Assembly (NCBI GenBank): GCA_011037195.1
Contig: JAAEAF010002638.1
Location: forward strand, 20,799 to 84,798
Length of the DNA: 64,000 bases
Origin: Triatoma infestans
Taxonomy: Eukaryota > Arthropoda > Insecta > Hemiptera > Reduviidae
Reading direction: 5' to 3'
Below, in pieces: positions 44,438 through 55,116 of this stretch; position 1 is the first letter of the stretch, and each line of letters opens with the position of its first letter. The notes beneath the pieces are model-generated. The model did not search any database, had not been told where the DNA came from, and was given only the letters and a program-made list of their open reading frames with translations. Both the position numbers and the translations under genes were made by a program.

Positions 44438-45674
44438 ATGAATGAATGAATATTTATTTGTTAAGAAATAATTCTGTACAAATATTAATTACAATTTTTA
44501 CAAAATAAGTATTTCACTAGAGTCTAGTTAGCCCTTTAGTTAATTAATAATTTCCCATTCTATAATACCTAAAGTTGAACATTTTTTTTCCATTTTTTTT
44601 TTTATTTTTTTTTCTATGAGTATTCACTTTATAACAATAATAATAATTACTGGAGAATATTCACTTTGGATTAGTTTTATAGTGATACATATTTTTAATT
44701 TTAATTTTAATTCTAATATAAATAAGTAACCATCTACATTGCGAGTTGATCTAATCATTCAATTGAATTATATAGGCAGTATCAAATATAAGTAAATACA
44801 TAAATCAATAAATATAAATAATAAATAGATACAGATATATTATAAATAAGTACTCTTATAGCAATACATGTTTTTGACTTCAATTTAAATAATTACTTGC
44901 AATGCTATAAACATAAATCGATCACTGAATCCATGAATCCATATGTCAAGTAGGAAATTAATTCGCAAGTTGGTTATTATTGTTTGCTATGATATCTGTA
45001 ACAATTTTTTCTAAATAAACAAAAAACAAAAATATTCGGTTAACTTTATCGATATTATCAATAATCAAAATATTTTCAATATTTGTCTGTGGATTAGAAT
45101 CCTGTATATATGGTTGCAAGTATGTTTGTCTGGAGACCGTTGAGTTTTAGGCACTTCAGAAATAGATGCTGGAGACTGTTGGTTATGAATTCATTACAGA
45201 TAGGGCATATTGTATTTTCTTGAAGATTATATGCTGTAGAGTTAAGGTACATATTGATTGATGTTGGGTTTGATACTCTGAGTCGGCTTACAATTCTTAA
45301 TTTTTTTAACTGTGTCTTGTATTTCAAATAGTTTTCTGGTTCATTGATACTGAAGCTACTGATTGTCCTGTAGATAGGGTTGCTGGTTGAGTTTAGGGCT
45401 CTATTGATATCTATGGAGAGTAGATTATTTTTCATTTTGTCGACAAGATCTTCTTTTCGTCCGATGAGACCATTGAAAAATAAACGTGAAAAGTCTGCCT
45501 CACATCCAAGACTTGCTGTCATTGACCTCACTTGTGTTATCCAGTTGAAATTTAAGTCTGGCTTTTCTGAGATCGAATCTAATTGTCTAAGCCTATCAAA
45601 GCATTGTCTTGGAAGCCTGTTAGCGGGTAGCAGGGTGAGCTTTGTCCAGAAATTTATCACTTTTTTAAGTATTT
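44438..45674 (-). mobile_element. 5'-truncated LINE, minus strand
   Basis: 1.24 kb flanked by AAGTAATAGA at 44428-44437 and 45675-45684 (10-bp duplication). On the minus strand it ends in AATATTCATTCATTCATTC, the same ATTC tail as the LINE at 14354-15669. About 650 bp of AT-rich 3' UTR lies between the stop codon and the tail. Confidence 0.85.
45094..45660 (-). pseudogene. LINE ORF2 C-terminal fragment with zinc knuckle
   Basis: About 188 codons, open from the 5' truncation point to the stop. LPANRLPRQCFDRLRQLD and the later C-x2-C...H-x4-C knuckle (CPICNEFITNSLQHLFLKC) mark the end of a LINE ORF2. The RT domain is absent, so the fragment is not functional. Same architecture as 14350-15261 but clearly diverged, so at least two lineages of the clade exist here. 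Confidence 0.75.
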
Positions 45675-45724
45675 AAGTAATAGACATTTTTGAAAAATTT
45701 AAATATATATATATATACTAGATT

Positions 45725-45945
45725 GTTATAGGAGATTATTGCACTGCGACCTGAAAGATCTACTGCGCCACCCGGATCCTTTTCGGGCAGTTGTAGACAA
45801 TACTGCCATCACCGGACAGTGAGCTGTAGAGGCCTCTAGGCAGAGAAAATATTAGGGTAGCATGCTGGATTCGAACCCGGGATCTCCGCGTTGCTTGTGC
45901 AGCGCGCTATCACTAGCTAATTCCTTCCCTCTCCCTTGGCTTACG
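45725..45945 (-). repeat. Full tRNA-derived SINE, tail type B
   Basis: On the minus strand: head with A-box-like TAGCTAGTGATAGCGCGCTG, B box GGGTTCGAATCC, body GAGGCCTCTACAGCTCACTG, and the alternative 3' end CTTTCAGGTCGCAGTGCAAT with AATCTCCTATAAC. This is the most complete type B copy. Confidence 0.85.
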
Positions 45946-46239
45946 CCAAGTAACTAAGAGATGGAAATCCTAATTTGTGTGCTGTATTTTTCCCTGTCTG
46001 TAAAGGATAGAGTTATGTAGTTTGAGTGCTGTCTACTGTTGTGACGAATGCATGAAGTACTTAGCTGTGGTAACCCGTGGGGTCGCTACTCCCCAACAGA
46101 TATCCCTTGCGGGCAATATATATAACATATATATATATAAATCTTGAATAAAGTCTTCAAAAAATTGATTTAGCTGAATTTGTAATGTTTTTGAGCTAAC
46201 ATAGTATTTTGTTTTGTTTTGTTTGAAGAAAAGACAACA

Positions 46240-46881
46240 ATGGAAAAAGAGAACAGAACAAACGAAAATGAGGATGCAATTACTAGAAATGAAAATTTGC
46301 TGAGCTCTAGGAGGGTGGTAAAATCAACTTTACTTGAAACAGCCATGAAAAGATCAACAATTTATAAACAAAAACTGCGTAGTAAAAGATGTAAACACCC
46401 AATTTGTACTAAAATGAAGATAGATGAACATGATAAAAAGCGAAATTTGATATTAAAAATAAATTTAAAAAAGAGTAATAAAAAGAGAAATTTAAGTTTG
46501 TCCAGAAACAGATCAATGAAATTGAACATCAATAAGAATAATAAAAAAGTAATAAAAAAAGTGCAGAGCATAGATATTGTTGGAGGGGTGTTGAAAATGG
46601 TGAACACATGTTTTGATGCTATACATAAAGTGGCTTTAAATGATTCAAATGTATACAATGCTATAAAATTATTATATAATGAATTTATTAGACAAAAACC
46701 ACAAAAAAGTAATAAAATGCTGCCACCAACCAGGCAACAATTTCTAACAACAAATAAATATTATTTAAAACTAAAACAATCAAATAATACAAATAACATT
46801 GCATTACGCAAAACTAAACCGTCCATGAGAGCGCCTATAAAACCGTCCAAGAGAGCGCCTATAAAACAAAGATCAAAATAA
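46240..46881 (+). CDS. Unrecognised lysine-rich basic protein
   Basis: An open frame of 213 codons from ATG 46240 (open upstream to 46219). A possible splice acceptor (TTTGTTTTGTTTGAAG) ends at 46228, so this may be a last exon. The product is rich in Lys, Asn and Arg, with many KK/KR clusters expected to act as nuclear localisation signals. A less charged central part (VGGVLKMVNTCFDAIHKVAL, about residues 117-136) could be helical. The C-terminus ends in a short repeat: PSMRAPIKPSKRAPIK. AATAAA-type signals follow at about 47000, 47026 and 47045. No domain recognised; a nuclear or nucleic-acid-binding role is only a guess from charge. The frame is longer than chance would favour in this AT-rich setting, but the A-rich composition lowers that argument. 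Confidence 0.5.
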   Translation: MEKENRTNENEDAITRNENLLSSRRVVKSTLLETAMKRSTIYKQKLRSKRCKHPICTKMKIDEHDKKRNLILKINLKKSNKKRNLSLSRNRSMKLNINKNNKKVIKKVQSIDIVGGVLKMVNTCFDAIHKVALNDSNVYNAIKLLYNEFIRQKPQKSNKMLPPTRQQFLTTNKYYLKLKQSNNTNNIALRKTKPSMRAPIKPSKRAPIKQRSK

Positions 46882-47129
46882 CAAAAAATCATTTAGTAAA
46901 ATTAATATACTGACTTTGTGTGTGTAAAACTGTGCTGTGCAAAGGAAACTGACTTAAATGGAAATCTCTTATAACGACACAGTGCAAATTTAGAAGGAAC
47001 AATAAAATTGTAATTTAGAAAATTATTAAATAAATTTACATTTTGAATAAAAATCAAAAACAAGAAGAAAATTTATATTTTTATTTCTGTCACTGCTGTT
47101 AACAGTAATTATTGTAATTTAACTTAGAG

Positions 47130-47345
47130 AATGTATTTTTAGCATTTTGCGATCGGTCAAAATTTTCCAACTTGATTTTTCATGGACATACATGTTTTGA
47201 AGTCCCCTGAGCTTGTTTTTAGCGGATGGTCTGTGGTGTAGCACCAAGGTTTTGCCCAAATATCCATCAATCGGAAGTGCAATTTTACTATTTTTATGCT
47301 TTTAGTTTTTCGCCATTTTCTCAAAAACGGTTCCAACTTCTTCAT
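47130..47345 (+). mobile_element. Family D fragment
   Basis: 'TTTTTCATGGACATACATGT', 'AAGTCCCCTGAGC', 'CCATCAATCGGAAGTGCAAT', 'TTTTCGCCATTTTCTCAAAA' are left-interior landmarks. Confidence 0.55.
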
Positions 47346-47359
47346 TAACTTTTAGCCAA

Positions 47360-47860
47360 GGCCAAAGAGATCTAAGTAACTGCCCAAGGCAGCAAGAAAT
47401 GGGCAGCATCTGCGACCTTCTCCTTCCAGACAAAATCCCTCGAAAACGGCCACAACTGATTTTAGGTTATTAACGGGTCATGAATTCCTTCAGGCGCATC
47501 TGCACCGATCAGAAGCAGCCAATTCCCAATCCACTCTCCCACTCGTCATAACGGAGTATGTATGCCGACCACATTGTTAACATTTGCTGCAAGTGTGACG
47601 ATGCCCGACACAATTCGTGCGAAAATCAATCTGAATATCACAAAACTGTTCAAGTGGGGTTGGAGTGAAATGTTCGACAAATTGGGCAAAGTTTAGTGTG
47701 CCCTCTGTGTCTTACTCGGAACTCAATCAATTTAGGACAGATTGCCATAAAGTCAAATACAGTTTCTTTTGCTTCCAAATTACAAGGAGAGCACAATTTT
47801 AAATCTTTTTTTAATACAAACTATATAACCGAGATTAATGAAAATGTATGGAGCGGTTAA
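47360..47860. pseudogene. Short LINE 3' relics on both strands
   Basis: The plus strand near 47460 reads LTGHEFLQAHLHRS, reminiscent of the 'LTGH..L..HL.R' segment after the RNase H domain of some LINEs. The minus strand near 47780-47820 reads LKLCSPCNLEAKETVFDFMA, ending in IC, like a C-x2-C knuckle with the His lost. Both are too short and broken to classify. Confidence 0.35.
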
Positions 47861-48099
47861 AGATATTATAGGTTTCAAAAGGAAAGAAAGTAGTGAGGAA
47901 GGGTTTTTAAGAAATATGTTAGAATGAATGCTGAACACTGTATAATAAAATAGAGACATTAAACTGCCAAAATTTTACACAATTAGAAATTAGAGATTTA
48001 GTCTGAGTAAAGAGAAAGATAGTAGTTGGTTGCTGACGCGTTGTAACTGTGTATAACCTGTTCTGAAGACTGTCTTGGAGGGCTAGCGCACCTGTAGGT

Positions 48100-48660
48100 A
48101 TACAGAGTCTCCCATTCTGCTTTAGATCCCTCTCTTCGGATCCTATTTCAAAGAAAATCGCGAAAACACATTCCAAACGATCGTACTTCCTAGACTTAGA
48201 TCTCCGGGTTTTCTTCAAATTTGTATTTTATACAAAATATTTAATTGCCTTCTTTTATTTTATATGACAAATCACCCTGATATTTGGATAAAGGAAGACG
48301 GTGGAAGGAAGTGTGAAATCACCCCCTCCCAGGACATCCGCAAAAATCAATTTTTCAGCAGAAATGTTTCAAATGAAACTGGTACGTCCAATGTGTAAAG
48401 TTTATAGGAAAGCACTGGAGATGTTTTTTTGAGGGAAACACTCACAATCATTGAGGGAAACACTAAAAACAGAAATAAATAATCATTGAGTACAGTTGCA
48501 TTTTCGGTCGACGGATTTTTAACCGAAATCACCATGTACAGATCAAATGCTGACACAAAAGTACAAGTTTCAAACTTCCTGTGATTCTTCGTTTTATTTT
48601 CACATATTTATCTCTGAATGCTCAACTTGATAAATGTGACACGATCCAATATTTAGAGAA
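48100..48660 (-). mobile_element. Family D fragment
   Basis: 'CGCGAAAACACATTCCAAAC', 'AATCAATTTTTCAGCAGAAA', 'TGTTTCAAATGAAACTGG', 'GTTGCATTTTCGGTCGACGG' and 'GACACGATCCAATATTTAGA' show a minus-oriented, rather diverged copy. Confidence 0.5.
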
Positions 48661-49539
48661 TGTAAACGAAAATAATAAGAAAAGGAGATAATGATTTCAA
48701 TGGAAATGGAATTACACTTTTTACATTCTCTAAGAGATTCTGTAAGAGAAAATATTTTATTTGGTTTAAATTAACGCAAAGTATGCAATCTATGGAGAGC
48801 CAATTATAAAATGATAACGAGCCGTCATAAATTTTAACGTTGCTCGGTCTGGGAGGAAGGGCAGAAAGCAGAAAATTTTCCGAAGACAACGCAAAAATGT
48901 CAAGATTTTCACGTCTGCAAGAATTCATTAAAATACCAAGTCATCTTTTAATACTTGGTTTTGCTTCTTTCTTGCTATCCTTTACTTTCTATTCGTCTGT
49001 CTGTCGGTTGTGTCGGGTACGTCCTCTGACTCCCACTTTCTCTATTCCTTCATTTTCTACATTTTCAACTCCAGCGAGAAAATATTTATTTCTTTTAGGA
49101 ATTTCTACTTAAAAGAGGATAGAAGTAGGATGGTAAGTTAATAATTATTATTTCTTTTTTGTTTTCCTAGATTTTTAAAAATAGAAATTTTTTGACGGGG
49201 AAAACACTCTGGCGAAAACTAACACATTTTCGTCATATCCTCTTCCTGTTCTGACCACTTTCCATTCTTATAATAAATTTTTTTTAATTATGATATATCT
49301 GTAAAATGTGTTACATGGCCTCTAATATGGTAAAATGCAATTATATATAAAATATGATGAATTTTCATTAACTATAAATTTTACTCATTTGCCCCAACAT
49401 AAATATAGAGGTGGTGGGGGAATTCAAGTGTATACAGGTGGGCGGCTGTAGAGCGCCAGCATAGAGCGGCTGTAGAGCGCCAGCATAGAGCGCCTATAAA
49501 ATTGAACCAATCCTGTGAAACATTTGAGAAATTCAATAG
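48661..49539. other. Intergenic with a 24-bp duplication
   Basis: GGCTGTAGAGCGCCAGCATA plus GAGC occurs twice at about 49443-49490, followed by AGAGCGCCTATAAAA, a 15-mer also present twice near the end of the lysine-rich ORF (46829-46865). Otherwise nothing recognised. Confidence 0.4.
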
Positions 49540-50200
49540 AACTACATATAATAGTTTTTTCGGATAAATGTTTCAAATAGAAGTGAAAAGTTTATTGTCT
49601 GTGCAGTGAGTATTTCAGGTTTAAAGGAATTCGTTACAAACGTGTTCCATATCAAATCGTTACAGACGTGTTCCATATCAAATCAATCCAAAAAAATCAA
49701 TATTTATTCCACTTCCGGCAAACCGGCTTTCTTCAAATTCTACCAAGTTTCTAATGTATATTAATTTATATTGATGGTAGAACCGTACATTGTATTGAAA
49801 CGGTACTTTAGAGGAAAGCTTAGCGCTACTGTTCCCCAGATGATAAATGAAAATAAGAAAACTATTTTTCCAGAAAATGTTACAAACAAAATTGATGGGC
49901 GTTTATGTGTGTGTGTGTGTGTGTGTGAAAGGTTGAAAGAAAATCGCTAGAAACCGAAGAAAAAAAAGACATTCCCGGTCGATGTCGTATTACCGGTTGA
50001 TGTAGTTTCCCCGAAACCTTCGTATCTGATGCGGTGGCAATGTGTAAACGGAATACAACGTTTGTGCTTCCTGCGACTTTTCGTTAATCAGATTTTTGTT
50101 CACCACAATACGCATACACAACACACCAAAAACACACACACACACATACACACATATGTATTTCCGGTGAAAATCAATTTCAAAAATTTGGTACGCCAAA
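49540..50200 (-). mobile_element. Family D copy, minus orientation
   Basis: 'GTTTCAAATAGAAGTG', 'TCCACTTCCGGCAAACCGGC', 'TTGAAACGGTACTTTAGAGG', a TG run at 49909-49927, 'AAATCGCTAGAAACCGAAGA', a CA run at 50133-50147 and 'GTATTTCCGGTGAAAATCAA'. Confidence 0.6.
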
Positions 50201-50354
50201 TTGTTCGTCATGCCATAGCACTTCATATCTCGTCTCCTCCTTCAACCCCATTGCCCCGCATGGCTGCAATCCTATATTCTATTATTCACTCCTCACATTT
50301 ACCTTACTTAATTTATTTTCGCACATTACGTTACAAATTTCATTATTACTATGT

Positions 50355-51290
50355 TTTACCTTCTCTAGAGGAAGTATTGTGATAGCGTCCAATTTTCTTA
50401 ATTGAGTTTTTTACCGAAAATATTTGCTTTGAAGTCCCCTGAGTACGAAAACATTTTTTTTAGTGAATTGTCTGTATCTGTGTGTGGAAAAGTCGCGAGA
50501 AGCTCAACCTTGATGTTCAGTTTAGGTCACTATCACCGCATCATACACGAAGGTTTCAGGCGAAATCCATCAACCGTAGTAAGTGCGACTTGACTGACTT
50601 CTTTTTTCAGTTTTTCTCGATTTTCTCAAAAAACGACGTCAACGATTTTCTTTAACCTTCGTATACTATGTATACACATAAATAATTATCACTTTTACAT
50701 GAAACATTTTTCCGGGAAAATTTGTTTGGGGGGGGGGTGCTAGGGGAAATATAACGTTAAGCTTCCCTATAAAGTGTCAATTCAATGCAATATGTGCTTC
50801 TACCACATATATAATATTAATATAATATTGCTGGAATAACGAATCTGAAGAAAATCGGCTAACCGGAAGTGCGACTTCACAGAGTAGGTTTTTAAGTTTT
50901 TGGTAATTTTCTTGTAAACATCTAAACAATTTCCTTTACACTTGGTGTGCTAACTGCACAGATGTGAACGGATCACTTGGTGTGCTAACTGCACAGATGT
51001 GAACGGATCACTTGGTGTGCTAAATGCACAGATGTGAACGGATCACTTGGTGTGCTAACTGTACAGATGTGAACGGATCACTTGGTGTGCTAACTGCACA
51101 GATGTGAACGGATCACTTGGTGTGCTAACTGCACAGATGTGAACGGATCACTTGGTGTGCTAACTGCACAGATGTGAACGGATCACTTGGTGTGCTAACT
51201 GCATAGATGTGAACGGATCACTTGGTGTGCTACTGCACAGATGTGAACGGATCACTTTTATTTGAAATATTTTTCCCAATAGAATTATTT
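50355..51290 (+). mobile_element. Family D copy containing a 35-bp array
   Basis: 'AGAGGAAGTATTGTGATAGC', 'GAAGTCCCCTGAGTACGAAA', 'TTTTTCTCGATTTTCTCAAA', 'TTTTTCCGGGAAAATTTG', a G-run, 'GAAGAAAATCGGCTAACCGG', then the tandem array, then 'CACTTTTATTTGAAATATTT'. The array sits exactly where the family consensus has 'CTTGGTATACTAACTGCACA'. Confidence 0.75.
50941..51254 (+). repeat. 35-bp minisatellite, nine copies
   Basis: The unit is CTTGGTGTGCTAACTGCACA plus GATGTGAACGGATCA. Copies differ by only a few bases (one T for C, one A for C, one 1-bp deletion), suggesting a recent expansion. Same unit length as the 3262-4086 array but unrelated sequence. Confidence 0.95.
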
Positions 51291-51422
51291 TTGAATTGCG
51301 CAGAATTTAGGAAAATTTCAAACGTTTTTTGCTATGTACTGAGTGTTTTTGGTACGCTCTGCTGGCCCAGAATTAGTCCTTATTCCTTAATTTTAAACTG
51401 TAAACAGTTTAATAATAAATAG
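51290..51422 (+). repeat. Left copy of a ~130-bp direct repeat flanking a LINE 3' part
   Basis: From GAATTGCGCAGAATTTAGG to AATAATAAATAG, including GGTACGCTCTGCTGGCCCAG. The second copy is at 52258-52389 with about 10 differences. Confidence 0.85.
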
Positions 51423-51519
51423 ATACAGATTAGTCAAATGTTCGAATGAGGTGATATTTAACAGATTGGCAATATGAATTTCATCAGTGCCCCTGTTATT
51501 GTGGTTCATTGATATTTTG

Positions 51520-52257
51520 TTATATACTTATTTTTCAGACATGTAAAAAATTTACATTTTAACAAGAAATGAATTAGATCTTTTTCTCTAGATAAACAAT
51601 AAGGGCAGTTACTATTAAAAATATATTTCAAGTTATAGTATATATCCTGGATGAGTGATGGAGGATAGTCTAATTTGAGAAATTATTCTGATCTTATTTA
51701 TATGTACATGAAATGATAAATAATTGAAATGTAAAGTGGAGAAAACAATTAGTCTATAATATGGTTTGTTGGATGAGTTAAAAATTCTCTCTAGGTCTTT
51801 GGATAATAGATTATTTTTAAATGCATAGACTAGGCATTATATTTAGTTTGAATCATATTTGAATCCTGTTAAGATAATCGGCACCAATAAGGCAAAGACT
51901 GGTTCTCATTTCATCCGCCAAATTAAATAGAAGGCTATAGTTGTCCGAGAGAGCCATTAGTGTTAAAACATATTTCTGGATCTCTCTCGTTTGGCATCTT
52001 CTAGAGGATATCCACCATTTAACCATTTTTTGAAATATCTTCAATTGAACATGGCTCCTGCCAGTCTCTACTCTTACATAATAATCTGGGATGGTTATCG
52101 CTAAGTGAAGGAGCTTTTTAAAAAAAGACAACTGCCCATGCTCAACGATATTCCCGCACTTACAGCCCCATATTTCTGACATATACAGCCGATTGGGAGA
52201 TAGAACCGATTTCGGACACAATCCAAGAATCAGATTTTGTGTCTTTCAATATATTCC
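51520..52257 (-). pseudogene. LINE ORF2 C-terminal part
   Basis: From 52257 downward: KVWNILKDTKSDSW, then SEIWGCKCGNIVEHGQLSFF (the 'EIWG' thumb motif), a long helical region, and near 51560 CPYCLSREKDLIHFLLKC, a C-x2-C...H-x4-C knuckle. Several stops are present. Related in architecture to the LINE fragments at 14354 and 44438. Confidence 0.75.
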
Positions 52258-52389
52258 ATACTTTGAATTGTGCAGAATTTAGGGAAATTACGAACGTTTT
52301 ATGCTATATACTGAGTGTTTTTGGTACGCTCTGCTGGCCCAGAATTAGTCCTTATTCTTTAATTTTAAACTGTTTATAATAAATAGTAT
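52258..52389 (+). repeat. Right copy of the ~130-bp direct repeat
   Basis: GAATTGTGCAGAATTTAGGG to TATAATAAATAG. It separates the LINE thumb part (51520-52257) from the palm part (52390-52930). Confidence 0.85.
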
Positions 52390-52930
52390 TGGCCGCGGAG
52401 TATATTAAGAAAATGAAAAGGTTTAACAGACTGTTTAAACATACCAGAGCTATAAAAGGGAACACCAAGGTAATGTGAAATTTTGACATCTTAATTTCAG
52501 TCCATCGTATTTATCATATTTGGCGGTACGGCCCCTCTACGAAATGGTAAGATTGAAGTTTTATACGTATTGACGGTTAAAGAGTTATCTAAGCAGTAAT
52601 TGTATAAAATATTTAAATGTAATTGAGTTTCCTGCCACGATGAAGACAACATTACTAAATCGTCGGCATACAACAACATAAGTAAATCCTTATCTTTGTG
52701 TATATTAATGGCATGTGAACCATGAGCAATAAAATAATCTATTATATTTTAAATAAATAACGAGTAGGTAGAGGACTTAAAACCTCACTCTGCAGTATTC
52801 CCTTGGTAATAGGTATTTCCTTGGAAGATTTATTCGATTTAAAGACAATTTTATATACAATAGTAGAAACAGGCGTAAGAGAAAGTTGTGTGAGTGCGTC
52901 TCTGTCCAGAGTTTTCTTTGTCACATTGCA
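52390..52930 (-). pseudogene. LINE RT palm with catalytic block
   Basis: On the minus strand from about 52924: LTQLSLTPVSTIVYKIVF, KGILQSEVLSPL (motif B region), then MLLYADDLVMLSSSWQETQL with the catalytic Tyr-Ala-Asp-Asp intact. NSLTVNTYKT, and after a stop HYLGVPFYSSGMFKQ, follow. Broken by a stop and a frameshift between motif B and the YADD block. Confidence 0.85.
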
Positions 52931-54070
52931 TTATGTGTTGGTTTTTTATTCATCAGTCAGATTACACCTTTCTTTTGTACAGATATTTATTTACTCTTAT
53001 GGGTATTCCATGCCCCAGAATTTCAAGTTTGAACTTTCCGTTTGGAGTTATACTGGCCAAACACATTATGCACACAAACCAAGTCCTTTAGCCTTCTCTC
53101 CAATATTGCCTCATCGTGTCTGAAATAAGTGAAATACTGAGTAAAAATTGCAACTTCGGAAAGTTAATTTGTCATTTGGAACTAAAAGAATTGCCGATAA
53201 GAGAACGTCGTGTGAATGTTTTACACCAGGTGTTTGTGATTTCTCTATTTAAATGGGTATTAGCACAGCCAGTCACAACTGCACACAACGGAAGGCAAGA
53301 GCTATCACCGTTTTGTAACGACAACTTTTATAACTTCTATTAAACTATTTATCTTATATAATTAGGCCTTATATAAGTGAAGGAGCTATAGTTAGATTGG
53401 AAGGAAGAGAGGGAATAGGGTGACAGAAAGAGAGTGATAATCACAGAGATAAACACCCAGTTTGTACCCATATTTCCGGCCAAGCGATAAACTAGTTTGA
53501 AATTAGCAAATGTTTAGGTGGGAAATGTCCTGGTAAATTGGGATACGGTAACATGGCGTTTAAAGGTTGGAGATTGAGTTGGGTACAATCCAGGGGTGAC
53601 TACAAGTGTCTCTCTCTCTCTCTCTCTGCAAGGAATGGTTTGTTTGTAGCCGTGTACAACTCTCTGCACTGGTAGAGAGCAAGATGCCTGGCAAACTACC
53701 GCCAAGATATTCTAGCCCCATTACAAACACCTGGGTCTTATATGTTTCATACTAAATTACCTATATACATACATTTATATTAACCTGTGTTACAAATTTT
53801 GTACAAATTAATTTCACCAGCAAACCACCACATGAAATCAGTTTTCCTTTTTGTCCGCAAAGTTTCACCTAGAATTACATTTTCTGCCATTTATTAATAA
53901 TTGTTATATAAAATAGAAATGCGACATTTTTTGTCCTTACTCTCATCCCTTTGACAGGATGTAATGCGAAGAAGTAGCGATGTTCGGAATTCACTTTGCA
54001 CCGGATATAAACTCCTTTTCGGAGTACTGAATTTCAGTCTGAAGTATATAGGACAGGCAAAACGATAAGT
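52931..54070. other. Intergenic
   Basis: A family D terminus-like piece lies at 53195-53235 (AAGAGAACGTCGTGTGAATG, TTTTACACCAGG). A TC run is at 53610-53628. No supported gene. Confidence 0.45.
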
Positions 54071-54074
54071 CACA

Positions 54075-54506
54075 ATGCACAGACATAACAAAACGAAAAA
54101 GTCTGCACTTCAGAACATTCGTCTACAATTGGGCTTACAATTAATTTTGATGGAAACGAAGTCCTTGCCTAATGAACAATTATTACAAACATGTCTTAAG
54201 AGAGGCAGTAGAACTGAGCGACTCCGTCGGAGCAGAACACGGCTGCCTCTGCGCAGGGAAAGTAGAAAAAAAAGTAAAGGATTAGCGGTTTTCGTGAGCA
54301 AAGCTCTGGCTACATACAACTTTGGCGCAAGGGTAGTGGAAAGGGAGACACAGACCGTACCTGCCAGACAATCATCTTATGCTTGGAACGGAAAATTAAG
54401 CCACGCCCACTACAGCCATCACGTGCAAGACAGCGTAGGAAGTAGATATTCTGTTTTTTACCAGCGTTGCTTTGGCATACAAGGCGGAAATTTTACACTT
54501 TCCTGA
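54075..54506 (+). CDS. Unrecognised 143-codon open frame
   Basis: Starts at an ATG, is rich in Arg/Ser/Leu, and is basic in the first 80 residues. No domain recognised. It is followed within 80 bp by a hairpin (GCGTATGAAATATACGC) and GAAACGTCGGTTTGTAAC, a type of 3' tail often seen on retroelements, so it may be a transposon piece rather than a host gene. Confidence 0.3.
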   Translation: MHRHNKTKKSALQNIRLQLGLQLILMETKSLPNEQLLQTCLKRGSRTERLRRSRTRLPLRRESRKKSKGLAVFVSKALATYNFGARVVERETQTVPARQSSYAWNGKLSHAHYSHHVQDSVGSRYSVFYQRCFGIQGGNFTLS

Positions 54507-54610
54507 AAACAACGAGAAGGTAGAAAAGCGTATGAAATATACGCGAAACGTCGGTTTGTAACAACAAACTACCGATACACTCTTAACTGATAATGTTTTG
54601 CATTATCTAG

Positions 54611-54892
54611 ATGATACAAGCGTATAATTGTACGAATAGCACTTCAGAAAAAAAGAAAAGTCCCCAGAACCTCACTACACTGAAATTTGGGGAGAAAAAA
54701 TTTTTTCAAGAGTTTTCTAAGTTTGTAGATCACCGGACCAAAACCTTAGAAAGCATCAGTATCCTTAGAACGGGAAACCTAGATACGGTTTTTATTTTTA
54801 AAGTAGGATTTTACAAAGCGGATCCTTATAGAATCCATATATTATATGTTTCCTTAATAGACAATGCCCTTAAAAAAACAAAAACTACATAA
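54611..54892 (+). other. Unassigned 93-codon open frame
   Basis: Lys/Thr/Ile-rich product without domain; A-rich composition can explain it. It ends just before the SINE. Confidence 0.2.
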
Positions 54893-54902
54893 CTACAATT
54901 GG

Positions 54903-55114
54903 AAAGGGAATGGATCAGCTGAGTAGAGCACGCTGGACTAGAAACCGGAGGTCCCAGTTCGAATCCAGCAGTGTGCCCTTAGCTTTTCTCTTCTTAAAAG
55001 CCTCTACAGATCATTGCCCCCCCCCCCCCCGGTATAGCAATGCACTGAGGGGTATCTCTCCGTGGGGTATCTTTCATGTCGCAGTGCAAATGTCCCGATA
55101 ACCATCTAAATCTA
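54903..55114 (+). repeat. tRNA-derived SINE, tail type B, 5' portion
   Basis: Head ATCAGCTGAGTAGAGCACGC (A-box-like) and B box AGTTCGAATCC, body CTTAAAAGCCTCTACAGATC, a 14-bp C-run, then GGGGTATCTTTCATGTCGCA and the end CATCTAAATCTA. The LINE 55117-56532 follows directly. Confidence 0.82.
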
Positions 55115-55116
55115 TT

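Noticed and set aside
51222..51422. 66-codon plus-strand gene after the 35-bp array
   Set aside because: It runs from the array into the 130-bp direct repeat and has no domain.
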